64,000 nucleotides of DNA from Camelus bactrianus. Lineage: Eukaryota; Chordata; Mammalia; Artiodactyla; Camelidae. Below, piece by piece: positions 43,612-55,916 of the stretch; position 1 is the first letter of the stretch; each line of letters opens with the position of its first letter. The notes beneath the pieces are model-generated. The model did not search any database, had not been told where the DNA came from, and was given only the letters and a program-made list of their open reading frames with translations. The stretch spans positions 57,212,769 to 57,276,768 of the forward strand of contig NC_133554.1 of assembly GCF_048773025.1 (NCBI RefSeq), given 5' to 3'. A program made the position numbers and the translations under genes.

Positions 43612-43647
43612 CAGGCGTGTGGTCCAGAACAGGCGTGTGGTCCAGAA
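43612..43647. repeat. 18-bp perfect tandem duplication
   Basis: The unit CAGGCGTGTGGTCCAGAA occurs twice head to tail, at 43612 and 43630. Confidence 0.95.
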
Positions 43648-45467
43648 TCTGTGGGATGAACAGAGCATCACATGAGGCCAGCTCTTGTCCCACTGTTTCA
43701 TCAGCCCACTCCCTGGACACGGAGTAGGAAGGCCACCCATCTACAGGGAACAGTCAGCATTCAGGATGAAGGAACAGCAGTAGGAAGTGTGGAGAACTGA
43801 GCTAACTCACTACAGACAATTTCGGTGGACATGATGTGAAAACACTAACCTTTGCTCCATATCTTAACTTTCATACCAGCAACAAGCCCAGTGAACAAAG
43901 ATCTCCCCACACCAGCCAGTCAACTCTGGTCTACGTCGCATTTGCGAGGTCTACTAGATAACAGATAATACTCTCCAGCTTCCAGATTTCGTGAGCCACT
44001 AAGATTTTCCCAAAAAAAGAAAATCGAAGGCGAGATGAGAGTTGCCAAATTTTCACTATTTTAAGTCTGGGTTTTTTTTTTTCTTTAATTACTATCCACA
44101 ATCACTATGATTACAGAAAATTAGGCACTTAAAACCTTTTTAACTGGAAAAACGTCCACACAAAATGGAGAGAGAACAGCTCCCTTAATCAGTGTCAATA
44201 ATCTCTGCGCAGGACCTCTCCTGTCCCCACCTGACTTTACCGCAAGGTTCAGCTATATCACGTCTGACGTCCATAAATCAAAGCACATTGACTCCGAGGG
44301 TTTAAAAAAGGCATAGTGAACATATCAGAATGAAAGCCACTTGTCATGTGGAGATGTCTGTCTTATGAAAGCTCCTTACAATGCCACTCTTCCCAACAGG
44401 ATCACATGCCACCAAGGACAGGTGAAGATATGTCACCAGTGGGCATGGGTCTGGGAACAGAGAAGCTAGAGAATAAACAGAACTTGGGAGATTTAACCCA
44501 ATTTTCTTCGTGATAAACAACTTAAGGAACACCTAGCCCACAGAGCCCACTCCTCAGTATGGAGTTGGAGATTTGAATGAACAACTTTTCAAATTGTGAC
44601 AGATCAAACCTCTGCATCACCAATTCCACACGAAACATTAAGCGGCAACTTCATGATTCCCCTCCAAGGTGTAGCAGCCCAGAGAAAGCCGTCCTTGAAG
44701 TCACCAGCGAGCCCTGCGACGCACACACGTGGTAAGGTCTCCTTCAGGACTCAAACAAGGCTTCCTCCAAACAATCACCATTCAAGCACATTTTCTCTCC
44801 CTCCTCCCTTGAAATGCACTTTCCCAGCATAAACTGCACTCAAGACTCCCAGGGTCAACCACGTGCTGGCGGGAGGAGCCCCACTCACACGGCTGGTGCC
44901 TCCCCGGGGGCCTTTCAGAGAGCTCTTCTGCAGAGCAACCACCAGCCAGGAAAGAGCGCCCGGAGCGTCCTTCCCCTGGGAGGCCTGAATCCCCATCCCT
45001 TACAGAGGGTGGACTGGGATTTTTCCTCTCTCATCGTCTGTTTTAGGAAGCAACTCGAGCTCCTAGAACCCCAGGGGAGACCCAACACTACCAGACCAAA
45101 GCAATGGGTATTTTAAAAACTCACATCCACCACGACCACGACCACGACCATAAGAAATGTTACCTTCTCCAGGGGTGAGCTTTCCCACATCTCTTACTAC
45201 AGGAAAACAAACAGATCTCAGCTCTGCCGCCAAGCAGAAGGCCTTCCCCCGGATTTTGACTTAAGCCATTACAGAGAAAGTCTGACTCCTGCAGAAATGA
45301 TGCTTCTGTGCGAAACGGCCGTGCCATCATCGACAAGGGCTGCTGCCTCCTCCCCCGCCTAGGCTCCTCGCCTCGGGGAGCTCTCCGCTCCACCACGGGT
45401 CGGTCCGGGTGTGAGGGAAACAGCGGAGAGCCGACCTGGGCCAGCCCGTACGGAAGACATACCGCCC

Positions 45468-45631
45468 GGGACCTCGCTGTGGACGCGCAGCCAGGGACCT
45501 CACCATGGACCTCAGAAAACCCTCGCGGACTTGCAGCCCCGGGACCTCCCCGTGGACTCCGGAGCCCCTCGCGGACGCGCAGCTCCAGGGTCTCCCCATG
45601 GACTCCGGGGTCCCTGGCAGACGAACACCCG
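45468..45631. repeat. 47-bp tandem array in the USP36 CpG island
   Basis: Units beginning GGGACCTC (or GGGTCTCC) start at 45494, 45541 and 45588, an exact 47-bp period, preceded by a shortened copy at 45468. Conserved inside each full unit are a tGGAC block, a CTCGCGGAC-like block and GCAGC. Copies differ at 20-30% of sites. Confidence 0.88.
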
Positions 45632-45732
45632 TGTCTCCCGGAGCGCCCCCCGTCCGGCTTCACTTCCCGCGCCCCGCCGGGCGGAAGCCCTTCTCCCGGC
45701 CCGCGCGCCGCCCCGACCCAGCCCCAGCCTAC

Positions 45733-45850
45733 CCGACCCTCGACGGGCCGGGATGCAGGCCCACAGCGCTGGCGTCTGCTCGGCACGGGCCCCGCACACG
45801 CACCATCCGGGTCTCCGGCGCCTCACACACGTGTCACGACGACGCTTAAA
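45733..45850 (-). other. USP36: Proposed USP36 non-coding exon 1
   Basis: A good donor GGGTCGG|GTAGGC lies at 45733/45732 on the minus strand inside the CpG island, downstream of GC boxes and CRE-like motifs. The exon start is a guess from promoter position. A minus-strand ATG at 45806 would open an upstream frame. Transcript data are required to confirm. Confidence 0.4.
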
Positions 45851-46896
45851 GGCGCCGCAACTCGCGACCTGCGCACCGGGACACCGAAAGGCCCCGGCAG
45901 CTTTAAGAGGCGGGGCTAGCTGGTGCCCTATTCCCTGGGCCCGCCCACAGCCGCCTTACGCGCCCGATACGTCACCTCCCCATCCCGAGGCCCCGCCAGC
46001 CTACGCGATGACGCAAGCACGCAGAGCCGGGGACGCCCCGCCCTCTTGGCCGGCACCCGGCGAGTTCCCGCAGAGTACGTGAGGCGTCGGCTTCCGGGTT
46101 GCGCGTGCGGGGCTCCGGGCGCACCAGGGGCGGCGGTCTGGGCCGCGTCTCCTCCCCTACTGTCGGGGCGGTGGCGCAGGGGGCTTGGCCGCACTCTCTA
46201 GGGTCTTTAGTGACCAAGACACAGGTTGGGCGAGAAGAGGGCAGCAGGCCCAGCAAAGCCCGGGGAGGCGCAGAGGGCTCTTGAGATGAAGGGGTCTGGA
46301 ATGAGGGTGTTTGACCTTCACAGTGTCCGGGGGCCCTGCGCCGGCTCCCTTCCTCCGAGAGCGCCATCCCTTGACGATTACGTTAAGGTTTTGGTTGAAT
46401 GTTTGCAAACACTCGTTGCTTTCGCGGTATTTAAGAAAATCCCTTTCACCTGAATCCGCTTCGTTGTTTTCCCCCCGTTCCCCGGAGCAGGTGGAGAGAG
46501 TGCGGTCCCTGGCCTGACCGCCTGATACTCTCACAGACGCAAAGGAATATTGTTACTCCCTCAATAAACGACTTTTCCCTAACGGCAACGCCTGGAGTGC
46601 ACAACCCTCTGCGCTGTGACCTTGGCAGACAAGTGTGAAGGGCGGGCCAGGCTAGAGCCATCTTGCCCCCTTGCCGCAGTCCTTAAACGGGAGGACGGCG
46701 ATGGAGAGAGAATGAGTATAACGAACAAAATTCACGTGTCGTTAGCACTTGGGGCCTGGTGTTTTTCTGAAAAAGCAAACAAGTGTAAAGGAATCTGCAG
46801 GAGCCGGAGGTTGGCCCCATCTGTGAAAACCCTCAACTAAAGGGATTCAGAGTGGGGTTTGTCCCTGAGTCCTCTGGGCGCCTTGGAGCAATGATG

Positions 46897-46954
46897 CAGA
46901 CAAAGACAATTCTCACTATTCCACTCAGACAAAGACAATTCTCACTATTCTAGG
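46897..46954. repeat. 29-bp tandem duplication
   Basis: CAGACAAAGACAATTCTCAC and the next five bases occur identically at 46897 and 46926, a period of 29. The first 25 bases of the copies are identical. Confidence 0.95.
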
Positions 46955-47189
46955 CTTGATACAATGTATAAACGAGTGACTAAAGGCGGGGGGAGGGGGA
47001 GGGGTGGGAAGGGCTGGAGTCTGGGGGAGACCTCAGTTTTATCCCAACTCTGCCCTAATTAGCAGGTTGTTTTGGACATTTCTTTTAACTAACCCAGGTC
47101 TCCATGTCATCATCTGTGAATTACCATATCCAGCATGTCTTTCCTTCTTCATTATTAATGCTGATGCCATTTGCTCCTATGTTGAGTTC

Positions 47190-47365
47190 ATGTGATGTGC
47201 CAGGTACCAAGCTGGCCGCTTACCAACACTCTGATTTAATCCTTTATGGCAACCCCACAAAAAGATTTTGTCCCCATTCTACGGATGAGAAGACTGAGTG
47301 TGCAAGGTCCTAGGAAGCCAGTGGTGGTTTAAGCCCAGGTTTATCAGGCTCCAAGCTCACACCTT
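47190..47365 (-). repeat. MIR SINE
   Basis: Text 'atgtgccaggtaccaagctg', 'tgatttaatcctttatggca', 'cccattctacggatgagaag' and 'agcccaggtttatcaggctc' is MIR in reverse orientation. Confidence 0.75.
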
Positions 47366-47559
47366 GACCTCAGGCCCTCAGTGGTAACCCTGAATTTCTT
47401 CTGAGATGACAGAGGTGTCACCTGACAGGCCCACCTGCTGCTTGAGAATATGATCTGAAATCGAGAAATCAGGAGGAGCCTTCAGCCCATGACACTCACA
47501 CCCTCCTCCCCTTTCAAATTCCTTCTCAAGAGCCTTCAGAGTGTAGTCTCCTAGAGGTA

Positions 47560-47790
47560 TGTTCCCATGGCCGGTATAAAAGTCTTTCCTAACATGCTCA
47601 ACCTCGAAGGTCACCAGAGAAATGCAAATTAAAACCACCATGAGTTACATTGCACACTTTCTGGAACAAACAGCTAGAACTAAAGAGACTACATGGTGGA
47701 GAGGATGTGGAGCAAGCAGACTGTAAAACAGCTGGGAATGTAAAAATGATGCAACCATTTTGGAAAATGGACTGTTTCTTTTAAGTGACA
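47560..47790 (+). mobile_element. L1 fragment (ORF2 region)
   Basis: 'agaaatgcaaattaaaacca', 'ggagaggatgtggagcaagc' and 'gcaaccattttggaaaatgg' mark the conserved L1 ORF2 3' region. Degraded. Confidence 0.75.
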
Positions 47791-48659
47791 TACTTACCCC
47801 ATGAGCACATCCATTGCTTTCACCACAACTAACTGCTGCCTGTGGGCTGGTAAACTCCAGATGTGCAGACACAGAACCTCTCTCCCCTGATCTTCGGAAT
47901 GGTGGGTCCAGTGCGTCAAGGCCATCTCCCCCTGAAGGTCGCATGAGCACTCAAAACTCACCATGCCCGGAAACGGGTGGCCCCCCCTACCCTTCCCTAA
48001 GCTGCCTCTCCTTCCTGCTCTGCTGCCTACTTGGGCTAGTGTGCTCGAGTTCAGACTAAATCCTTACCCTTTTCAGCTGGTTTCCTGGTGGGTCCGGCCA
48101 CGTGGGGGCGCTGGTGAGACTGGATCATGGAGGAAAGAAGCAAGCTGTTCTCCCTCCCTTCTCTGCTTTGAATGGAGTTTCTGGCAGTGGCTCCAGCTCC
48201 TTCCAGAGAGGCAGGCTGTGGCTGCAGCCTCCCACGTGTCCCCCTCCTGGGCTCTTGTAGGGCAGCCTCCTGCTTCTGTCCCTCCACCCTCGAGGTGCTA
48301 ACAGCTTCCCAGGGAGTTTCTTCCATCAGGATGTAACCAATCCCTACCTGAATCTCCTCTGTTTTAAAGGCTGTACATAGTGGGTTTGGTGATGCTGGTT
48401 GGACCTAGACTGATACAGTGACCCCAGCATCCCCTGCCTGGCTAGCATTCTGGTCTCCTCTCTTTCCCTCCCTCCTCAGCCCTCCCCGGTAAATTGTCAA
48501 TCAACAAATTTTGCTAATTCTACTTCTCAAATGTTCAAGCCACTCCCTCCCCTCCATCCAACTGCCCAAGTAAAGCCCCTCTCCACATTCTCCTGCATTA
48601 TCTGAATATAGCCACATCCATTGCTCAAACTGCCAAATAGAATAATATATTTAAAAGGC

Positions 48660-49115
48660 CTATCTGAACCCATTGCACTCCTGTCTGAAGCCCTTGCCTG
48701 TCCCCTGGTGCTGATGGGAAAGCCCAGCTCCTTAGCATGGTCTCTAGTAGTCCCTGGGGGCTGGTTCCTGCCTGCCTTTCCCCATCCCAGTCACTCCCTG
48801 CCCTGGATCCTTCAGCAGAGCTAAATCCAAGTGCTCCCCCTCCAGACTCCAATCAGGCTGTCTCTACTTCAGGCTCAGGCTGGTCTTTGGCCTAAAATTC
48901 TCTTTCTTGAGTATCCTTCAATCACCACCTCCAAGAAGTCTTCCTGGATTCCCTCAGTCCCCGCCATTAGATTGGTGCTGCCTTGGGCTGGTGGCACATT
49001 CCACTTATACGTTCAATTGGAATGTTCTCTGGACTTCGCCTCCCTCCCCCATCATGTGTCATTTCATTTGTGCATCCCTGGGCCTGGTCCATTGGAGGTA
49101 CACTGTGGATAAATG
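48660..49115 (+). repeat. L2-like LINE 3' region
   Basis: Segments 'agctccttagcatggtctct', 'ggctggttcctgcctgcctt', 'caccacctccaagaagtctt' and 'cctggattccctcag' follow the L2 3' region in order. Old and diverged. Confidence 0.6.
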
Positions 49116-50489
49116 TGAGGGCCAACCAAATGGAAGGTGAAATGCTACAGATGAGACAACTGAATAATTTCTAAATCTTGAAAGAGAAAACTAGACAAGC
49201 ACTTGAAGATAAAGGAATAAAATATTCCCAATTAAAAAAAAGAAGCTTGTAACCAAAATGAATCAAATTAGAACTTACCTTAAAAGAGGTGCCTTAACAA
49301 ATTAACAACATTATTGCCCAGAAGTCACCAGGCAGCTCCTTACCTTGAAGGTCAAGGTAAAAGGGACTGGACCCCTCCCCCAGGTTCACGGCCTGTAGAG
49401 GAACACAGATTTACAACACATTTCTAATTGTAAATGAATCAGACTTTTTCTGGCTTTTCCGTCAGTCGTTGTGAGTTTTGTGAGTGGCTACTGCTGGCCT
49501 ACACAGCCCTGACAACTTCTGGTCCCTAGAAACTGCTACATCAGATCCAAACCTGGGTCTAGTTGAGCTCACCAAGGAAAAGCCACGTGGCAGGGCTCCC
49601 AGCGCTGTGTTAGCCCTTCTCTCCTCTGCGTACAGATGGCCCGTGATGGGATTTGGCCTGCATTTGGTGGTTTGGCTAAAAAGTAGCCAACCGGCCTGAG
49701 ATCCATGTGCTGGCCGTGGCCACTGGCCTGCCCTGCCTTCCCCTCCCGGGCAAAGCTTTCCCTCTAAGAAAACTAACCCAAAGTGCACGCCACAGGCGTG
49801 CATCTCCCCTGCGAATGAGAGCAGCTGTCCCTACTCGCGAACACTGACAACCGGCTCCTCTTTACAGACCCCCGTCCCCGTGGCCTCGTAACGCCTCCCC
49901 TCCTCGCTGCAGACCCACCCCTCCCCCGAAACCCCCCCAGGCGACTGCGAGCTTTATCCTTCCAGGTGCTGCTTGCGCTGCTGGGTTGGGTTTGGTTCAT
50001 TCCTTTCCTCCCTGGCGGCTCCGGCTAGTCCTCCCAGCACGGCATTAATCTGCACGGACTGCGTGCGTCTGTTCCCCCTCGGGACCAGATTTTATAAACT
50101 TTTCAAGGGTCTTCAAGATCCTGTCTTTTCAGTCTCGGCATCCCCTTGCTTTCAGGCCCCACGCCCCCAGCCCTGCTGAGAGTGGAACATGTCCCAGGCC
50201 CACCTAGACTCCTCCTTGCCATGTCCAGACCTATCTGCGGACTTGATGGGTAGGGGCAGAGGGGCTGCGGCCGGTAGTGGGTTGAATGGGGACAAAAAGG
50301 GAGAGAAGTCTGCCTTTGTTCTGAAAACAAACACATAAAACCAGACCATTACAAAGCTCTTCACGCAAGTGTAAGGCAAGCATCCTCACCTGCTGCCGGC
50401 TGGGAGGGTGACCTGCTCCTACCCGAGCCTCATCCTTGTATGAAGCTTCATCCGTGGTCCTTAGAGATGTCAGGCGCGTGTTCTACTGA

Positions 50490-50695
50490 AGAGCCAGGCC
50501 CAGGATCCTGCCTCTGCCTGCGCTCAAATGCCAGCTCCAGCACTGACCGGCTGGGTGACCGGGAACTCAGCCTCCAGGTTTCCTGTCTGTCCAGAAGGGA
50601 GATGAGAGGACCACCTCCCAGGGTTGGCAAATGTCAAATCAGATAACACACGGGAAACCCTTAGCACCAGTGACGGCATGGGATAAAAACGTTAG
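50490..50695 (+). repeat. MIR SINE
   Basis: Forward MIR text: 'tgccagctccagcactgacc', 'ggctgggtgaccgggaactc' and 'cctgtctgtccagaagggag'. Confidence 0.65.
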
Positions 50696-51124
50696 CTGTG
50701 ATGGAGTGACTGGATTTCTAGGAGTGGCCTCCTAAGAGGTTGCCCGTGGGAGTTTAGGAGCAGAGTCTCCTGACTTGGGGGGTCAGATCATGAAAGACGA
50801 TGGACAGGACTTGTACAAAGCAGTCACCGCGGCAGGCCTGAGACTGCTGTCCTCAGTGAGGCCTGCTTGCAAGGTTGGTGTCCAGGAACGTGGGTTTCAG
50901 GAGGCTCCCGTACTCCCCAGTAAGAATGGCTCCCGAGACTCACCTGCCTGTGGGTGCTGAAACCTGCTCTGCTCTGGGAGTCGGGGGTTTGCTAGCGGCT
51001 CCGATGGGACCAGCACCCAGTACAAACCTGCGGGCTGAGTCTCTAAGGAACCTCCCTGGCTGGAATCTTGCTCCTGCTGCTCCGCCCACCTGACATCAAA
51101 GGACAAAGCAAGACACGTTGATGG

Positions 51125-51245
51125 GCCTAAAAATAAAAATTAAACTTTCAGCTTAATTTTTTAATGGGGGTACTAGGGATTGAACCCAGGACATCATGCA
51201 TGGAAGGTATGGGCTCTGCCACTTGAGCTACACCCTCCCCCAGCC
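51125..51245 (-). mobile_element. Vic-1-like SINE
   Basis: Reverse copy: 'ctagggattgaacccaggac' (B box) and 'cacttgagctacaccctccc' (A box), with a T-rich stretch (its A tail) on the left. Confidence 0.85.
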
Positions 51246-52479
51246 CTTCCTCTGATTTGCAGCCCCACCTGACACCCCACCATTCTGCAGACTCCAGTAT
51301 GGATTTGTCTCACACTTTGGTTTCATTTTTTGGAAAGAAATATTCCTCTCAGTTGTCACGGAATGAAAACATGCAGAATTATCTCCGGTTTCTGAATGTC
51401 TTCCCTCCCCACTGTCCCCCACAATTTGTTTCTTGGGGGAGAAAATCTGCTCATTAGAGCTAAATGAGTCCCCAAAGCAAAGCACTGCTTTCCACTGCAA
51501 GATGATTCAAGGCAAGTGTCTGTGACAGAGTGGGCCGAGGGTTGGCTTGAAGCTTGAGAGAGAGACGTGTCCGTGAACCTGAAAGTCTTAACACAAAACT
51601 GCAGCAACGGCCCATCACCCAGGATAAAGCTGACCCTAGTGAAATGCTGCAGCACCACAGTTTGGGTTTAAGTCAGATCAGATAAACAGAGCCATTAATA
51701 ATTAGGAGGGAAAAGAGTGCCACTCAGACAGCTGAAGGAGTTTCACCAGCCCTGGGGGCGCCCCCATTCCCCACTTCCTCCCCCTCCCTTCCTCCCCTCT
51801 TCCCCACTTCCTCCCCCTGCCCTGGTCTCTCAGAGCTGGTCCTGCGGAGGCTCTGCTGCTTTGCTGAGTTTCCATCTGAACCCACGTGTGTCTGCTGGGG
51901 GGTCTGACCAGAGAGCCCGGCTGACCTCCGTTTGCTTTTCTTTCACAGGATGAGCAAGACTGAGGAGGAAATCGCGGTCTGGCAGGATCCCTGACACTCT
52001 GGTTATCCTGCCTGGGGGTCTTCAGAGGGATTTAAAACTGCTTACAAAGATCAAGAAAACTGGGATTATTGTTGAAGCTGGCCCGTGGGTGCGTGGAGTT
52101 GCTTACGTGGTTATCTGCATTTCTGTAGATGTTTGAAAATCTCCAGAACGAGAAGTGTTTTGAAGAAGTCACATTTGACCTACATACATCAACTCAATGA
52201 AGCAAACGGTAGGATCTGCCGTGTCGCAGAGCCCAGCTGTGGCCTGCGGGTCGGGGTGGGCACAAATGCCAGGTGAGCTCATCTGTGTGACACAGAAATG
52301 TTCTACGATTTGAATACGATTTGCCGAACCACTTTCCCCACAGACCTCATCACATGAAGAAAGAATCCAGATCTGTCTGCAGCGGGTGGCATCGAACGCT
52401 TCGCGGCACAGATGCGGGTGCAAACTTTGTCCCACTGAGGCTTTACTGGTTTATATGAGACTTGGTTAAAGTTTAAATT

Positions 52480-52670
52480 ATGATGAGACCGCTGTACTGT
52501 GCTGCCCAGGGACCTATATTCAACATCTTAGAGTAATCTATAGTGAAAAAGAATATGAAAACGAGTATGTGTGTGTGTGTGTGTGTGTCTGAAACACAAT
52601 GCTGTGCACCAGAAATCGGCACGACATTGTAAACGGACTGCACTTCAACTAAACAAAGAAATAAATAAGT
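52480..52670 (+). mobile_element. L1 3' UTR tail with internal (TG)n
   Basis: 'ttcaacatcttagagtaatc', 'gtgaaaaagaatatgaaaac', a (TG)n run at 52567-52588, 'aatgctgtgcaccagaaatc' and 'cattgtaaacggactgcact', then an A-rich AAATAAGTAAATAAA tail. Same family as the copies at 11608 and 26255. Confidence 0.8.
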
Positions 52671-53387
52671 AAATAAACATATGATAAAACCACAGGAAAA
52701 AATCATGATGGGGCCATCTCTTCCTGCTTGTGACGGTGGCGGAGGCGGAGGGAGGCGGGGGACAGAGGGGACCTGTAAATGCGGGAGACTTGAGGGAACA
52801 GCTGCAACATGTGGACCTTACCTGCATCCGGATTCAAACCGATGAGTCATTTAAAAAAAAAAGCACCTGTGAGACTCTAAACACCGACTAGATAGTCCAT
52901 GACATTCATGGATTCTAATTACGTTTTCAAGGTGTGATAAAAGTATTTCAGAAATGTTTTAAAAATAGGTTTTTTTTTTAAAGAGATATGTACTGAAACA
53001 TTTTCATATGAGACGGTTTGACATCTGGAATCTTCCCTTCCTCCGGTAACCTAGGGCAGGGTGGTTAGGGGAGGGGGCGCAGGCAGAGGAGGAGGACGCC
53101 CGTTGTGGAAGATGCAGGGTGCGTGCGGGTGTGCAGGTGTGCGTGATGATCCACAGTGAAAGGTGACGTCTGTGCTGAATGAAGGGGCCCCGTCTGTGCT
53201 CCTGCCTCTCGGCCAATTTAAGAAAACCACGATGGCTGTCGTCAGGCCCCGTCTCTGCTACATCCCACGCAGGCCTCCAAGCAACATACCTAACTAAGCC
53301 AGCCCCCACCCTCCTTCGTTCCTAAGCCAGAAAGCGGCAGGCGGACAGGACCACACGGACACCGCGGCATTCTCGCTGATAATACTG

Positions 53388-53393
53388 TTTATT
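53388..53393 (-). terminator. TIMP2: TIMP2 distal poly(A) signal AATAAA
   Basis: Minus-strand AATAAA in 'ggacaataaacagtattatc', followed downstream by the GU-rich 'ggtgtccgtgtggtcc'. It fixes the end of the long TIMP2 3' UTR at about 53365-53375. Confidence 0.75.
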
Positions 53394-55916
53394 GTCCACG
53401 GACCGAGCGAGCGCGCGCGAACGATACAAGGCATCGGGGGCATGCGCTGTCTGCTTGTCGACTTTCTACAACTCTCACGTGTTCCCAGCACAGGAAGGTC
53501 TCGGACTTTATATTCCAGCAAAAACACATGGCCCCCAAAATTTAAAACACAAACACACAAACAAAAAAATCCCAACAGAAACAAAATCAACAAAGCTTTA
53601 AATTACGGCGGCAAATCCGGTATTTCTTAATACTTAATCAAGCAAAGATTTGGAAATAACTACAATGTAAACTTTATTTTAAATATTTCGAGTTGCTGGC
53701 ATGAAGACAAGACTAGCAGGAGGAAAGGGCAGAGCTTAGAATATAACATAAATTAACGCCAAATGGAGAGCCTTCTTGAACTATATATATATGGCACTTA
53801 ATTACTATGACGGTATCTGAGTGGCTTCTCTCGGCCACCTCATCTTGTTTTGTTTTCTTTTTTTCCTGCTCATCATGGCTACAAGACCAAAGTGCTTAGA
53901 TTGAATATATAAAGGCCATCTCTTAGAACCAAACCTACTGAAAGATCCTTTGCTTTGTAATAACTGGAAGCAGAAAACAAAAGATGGGAGGCAGAGAAGC
54001 AACGCTACTCGAGGAACGGAAAAGCTCTGGAGGAACCACCGTCACAGGCGAGCTACCATGTCGTGTGCACTTTGGGTCCAACGCTTCCACGATGCAGAAA
54101 CCTTTGAGAAAAAAAAGGTGCGCGTCTAACCCCTACCAAGGGTAGTAAAAAACACAGCACAGGAATGATTACAACGGATGTCAGAAACTGAAACATTAAA
54201 AAAAAAATCAGCAGAAACAGGAGTAAATGTTACATCGGATAACACCGTACAGGAGGCAGACGGGGGTGGCTGTTATATGGATCAGAGGGTCTGGTGTTCT
54301 TGAATATACGGAAATCACACGGACTGGTCCATTAGGACATCTTACAAACTTCCTATCACTGTACAGCATGAAGGCGGCCCTCGGAGCGGGGCGGATTCTC
54401 GGATCTTCTCCTAGTCTGCCCTAGAAAGGGAGTCATCAAAGTCTGTGCTGACCAGGTCCCGGGTGGGCATGGGGGCTGCACGCCACTTGGGGGTCAGGAG
54501 TCTTAGAGGTGCTTTGGGCTCACTGCAGAAGAGAACAGGCTTAGAAGATGAACTTTGGAAGAATTCCGCAGAAGGACCACTCCCAGGCTGACAGACTTCA
54601 GTTTCACTGTGTGTGCGCACACACGCATGGGCATATAGGTGTATGTTTGCATAACATTCATGATAAACTCAGAACAGTTTATCTTGGGAGGAAAAAGGAG
54701 ATTATCTTTACTGTTATTGAGAAAATCCTGCTTATGTTAACTGGTATAAGAAAACCGTCTTTAGGGAACAAATAGATTCCCTATGGAGTTTCTTAACTGA
54801 GAGATCTTTGTAACATGAGAAATAGAAGCAGAGGTGGGGACACCTGCAATTTGGGTTCACATATTATCTGAGAATTCATCTTTAAAAGGATGAGAAGTCT
54901 CGTAAAGCCGGCCACAGTGTCCTGGAGGCCCAGAAAGCAATGCGAGTTTTACTGACGCCACCTCCCTCCAAAATTCGTCCTTCCCTCAGGAGGACTTCAT
55001 TCTCTGCTTAGCTACCTTCACTCCCGGAATCCCCTGTGTGGCACAGTGACTGCCAGTCCTGGAGGGAGGTCGTATTATAAACCTCTGGTACCTGCCTGGG
55101 GGGCTGGGAGGTGTGTGGGGGACAGAGCAGGACCCAGCTCGTGCCCTGGCCCCACCCAGCCCCGAGCGAAGCTCCCCCACCTCGATGCCCGAGGTTAGAA
55201 AGAGGAGGGGGCGAGAGGGCTCTCAGAAGCTCGTCAGCCGAGTGCACCCTCAGGCGCCTGCCCTGGGGGAGAACGTCTCAGAGTCCCCCAAGGGCCAGGG
55301 GTCAGGGGTGCGATTAGAAGGACTTCGCTGGAGCTAAAGCTTGGCGCTCCCACTTCTCTGTGAGGCCCGGGAGGGAGGCTCCCGCTGGAATTCTGCGGAT
55401 TAATACAATTAATTGGGGCTCCTTCAAGAACAAGCCACTGGTCTAGGCTGTTCCTGGGCACACACAAGTCACAGGTACTGGGAGTCCGGGGTGGACACAG
55501 GGGAGACGGGGGGGCAGGGGTCGCCACCCTATGGGCCAGAGGTGTGGCAGCTGCAGGAACCGAGGGACACGCCCCCTCTCAAGATGAAAGGGACCTGGTA
55601 GGCCTGCTACACAGTGTTGCAACAACCCTCAAAAGTTTCTGCAAAATGCACGTTCCCAGGCGCTGCCCTGCCAGGCCAGGGGACCCCTAAGTGCTGTCTG
55701 CTCAGCGTCTGTGACAGTGCCAAGGCCGGGCCTGGGAGGGGAGCCCGTGCGTCCCGCCCCGCCCACACCCAAGGGTGGGAGATCGAGACGCACGGTGCCC
55801 AGGCTGGCGGACGGGGTGTGGGCCCCACCTCTGCCTGCAGACCCACAACCGTGTTCAAGAGGAAAACAGGGGCGGGGAGGAGAATCACACTGATTTAGAC
55901 CCACTTGGATGACTGC

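Larger units (their letters stand above)
41838..45732 (-). other. USP36: USP36 intron 1 (5' UTR intron): content
   Basis: Sequence between the exon 2 acceptor and the proposed exon 1 donor. No coding exon is supported; an extra non-coding 5' exon cannot be excluded. It holds an 18-bp tandem duplication (43612-43647), a CCACGA-type short repeat (about 45126-45151) and the 47-bp array (45468-45631). Confidence 0.6.
45330..46210. promoter_or_regulatory. USP36: USP36 CpG-island promoter
   Basis: CpG- and GC-rich with no clear TATA. Motifs: GC box at about 45908-45915, CRE/ATF-like GTGACGTA (minus strand, 45968-45975), a second ATF-like TGACGCAA at about 46009-46016, and an ETS-type CTTCCGGG near 46090. 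Together they fit a housekeeping promoter firing leftwards into USP36. Confidence 0.75.
46211..53365. other. Intergenic region between USP36 and TIMP2
   Basis: No gene is supported. Contents: a 29-bp tandem duplication (46897-46954), MIR (47190-47365), an L1 piece (47560-47790), a repeat-like but unassigned stretch (48060-48420), an L2 piece (48660-49115), MIR (50490-50695), a Vic-1 SINE (51125-51245), a C/T-rich tract (51765-51825) and an L1 tail (52480-52670). Confidence 0.75.

Noticed and set aside
48060-48420. Possible LTR-type repeat
   Set aside because: The layout and ending resemble an interspersed repeat, but I could not match enough ordered motifs to name a family, so it is only mentioned under the intergenic entry.
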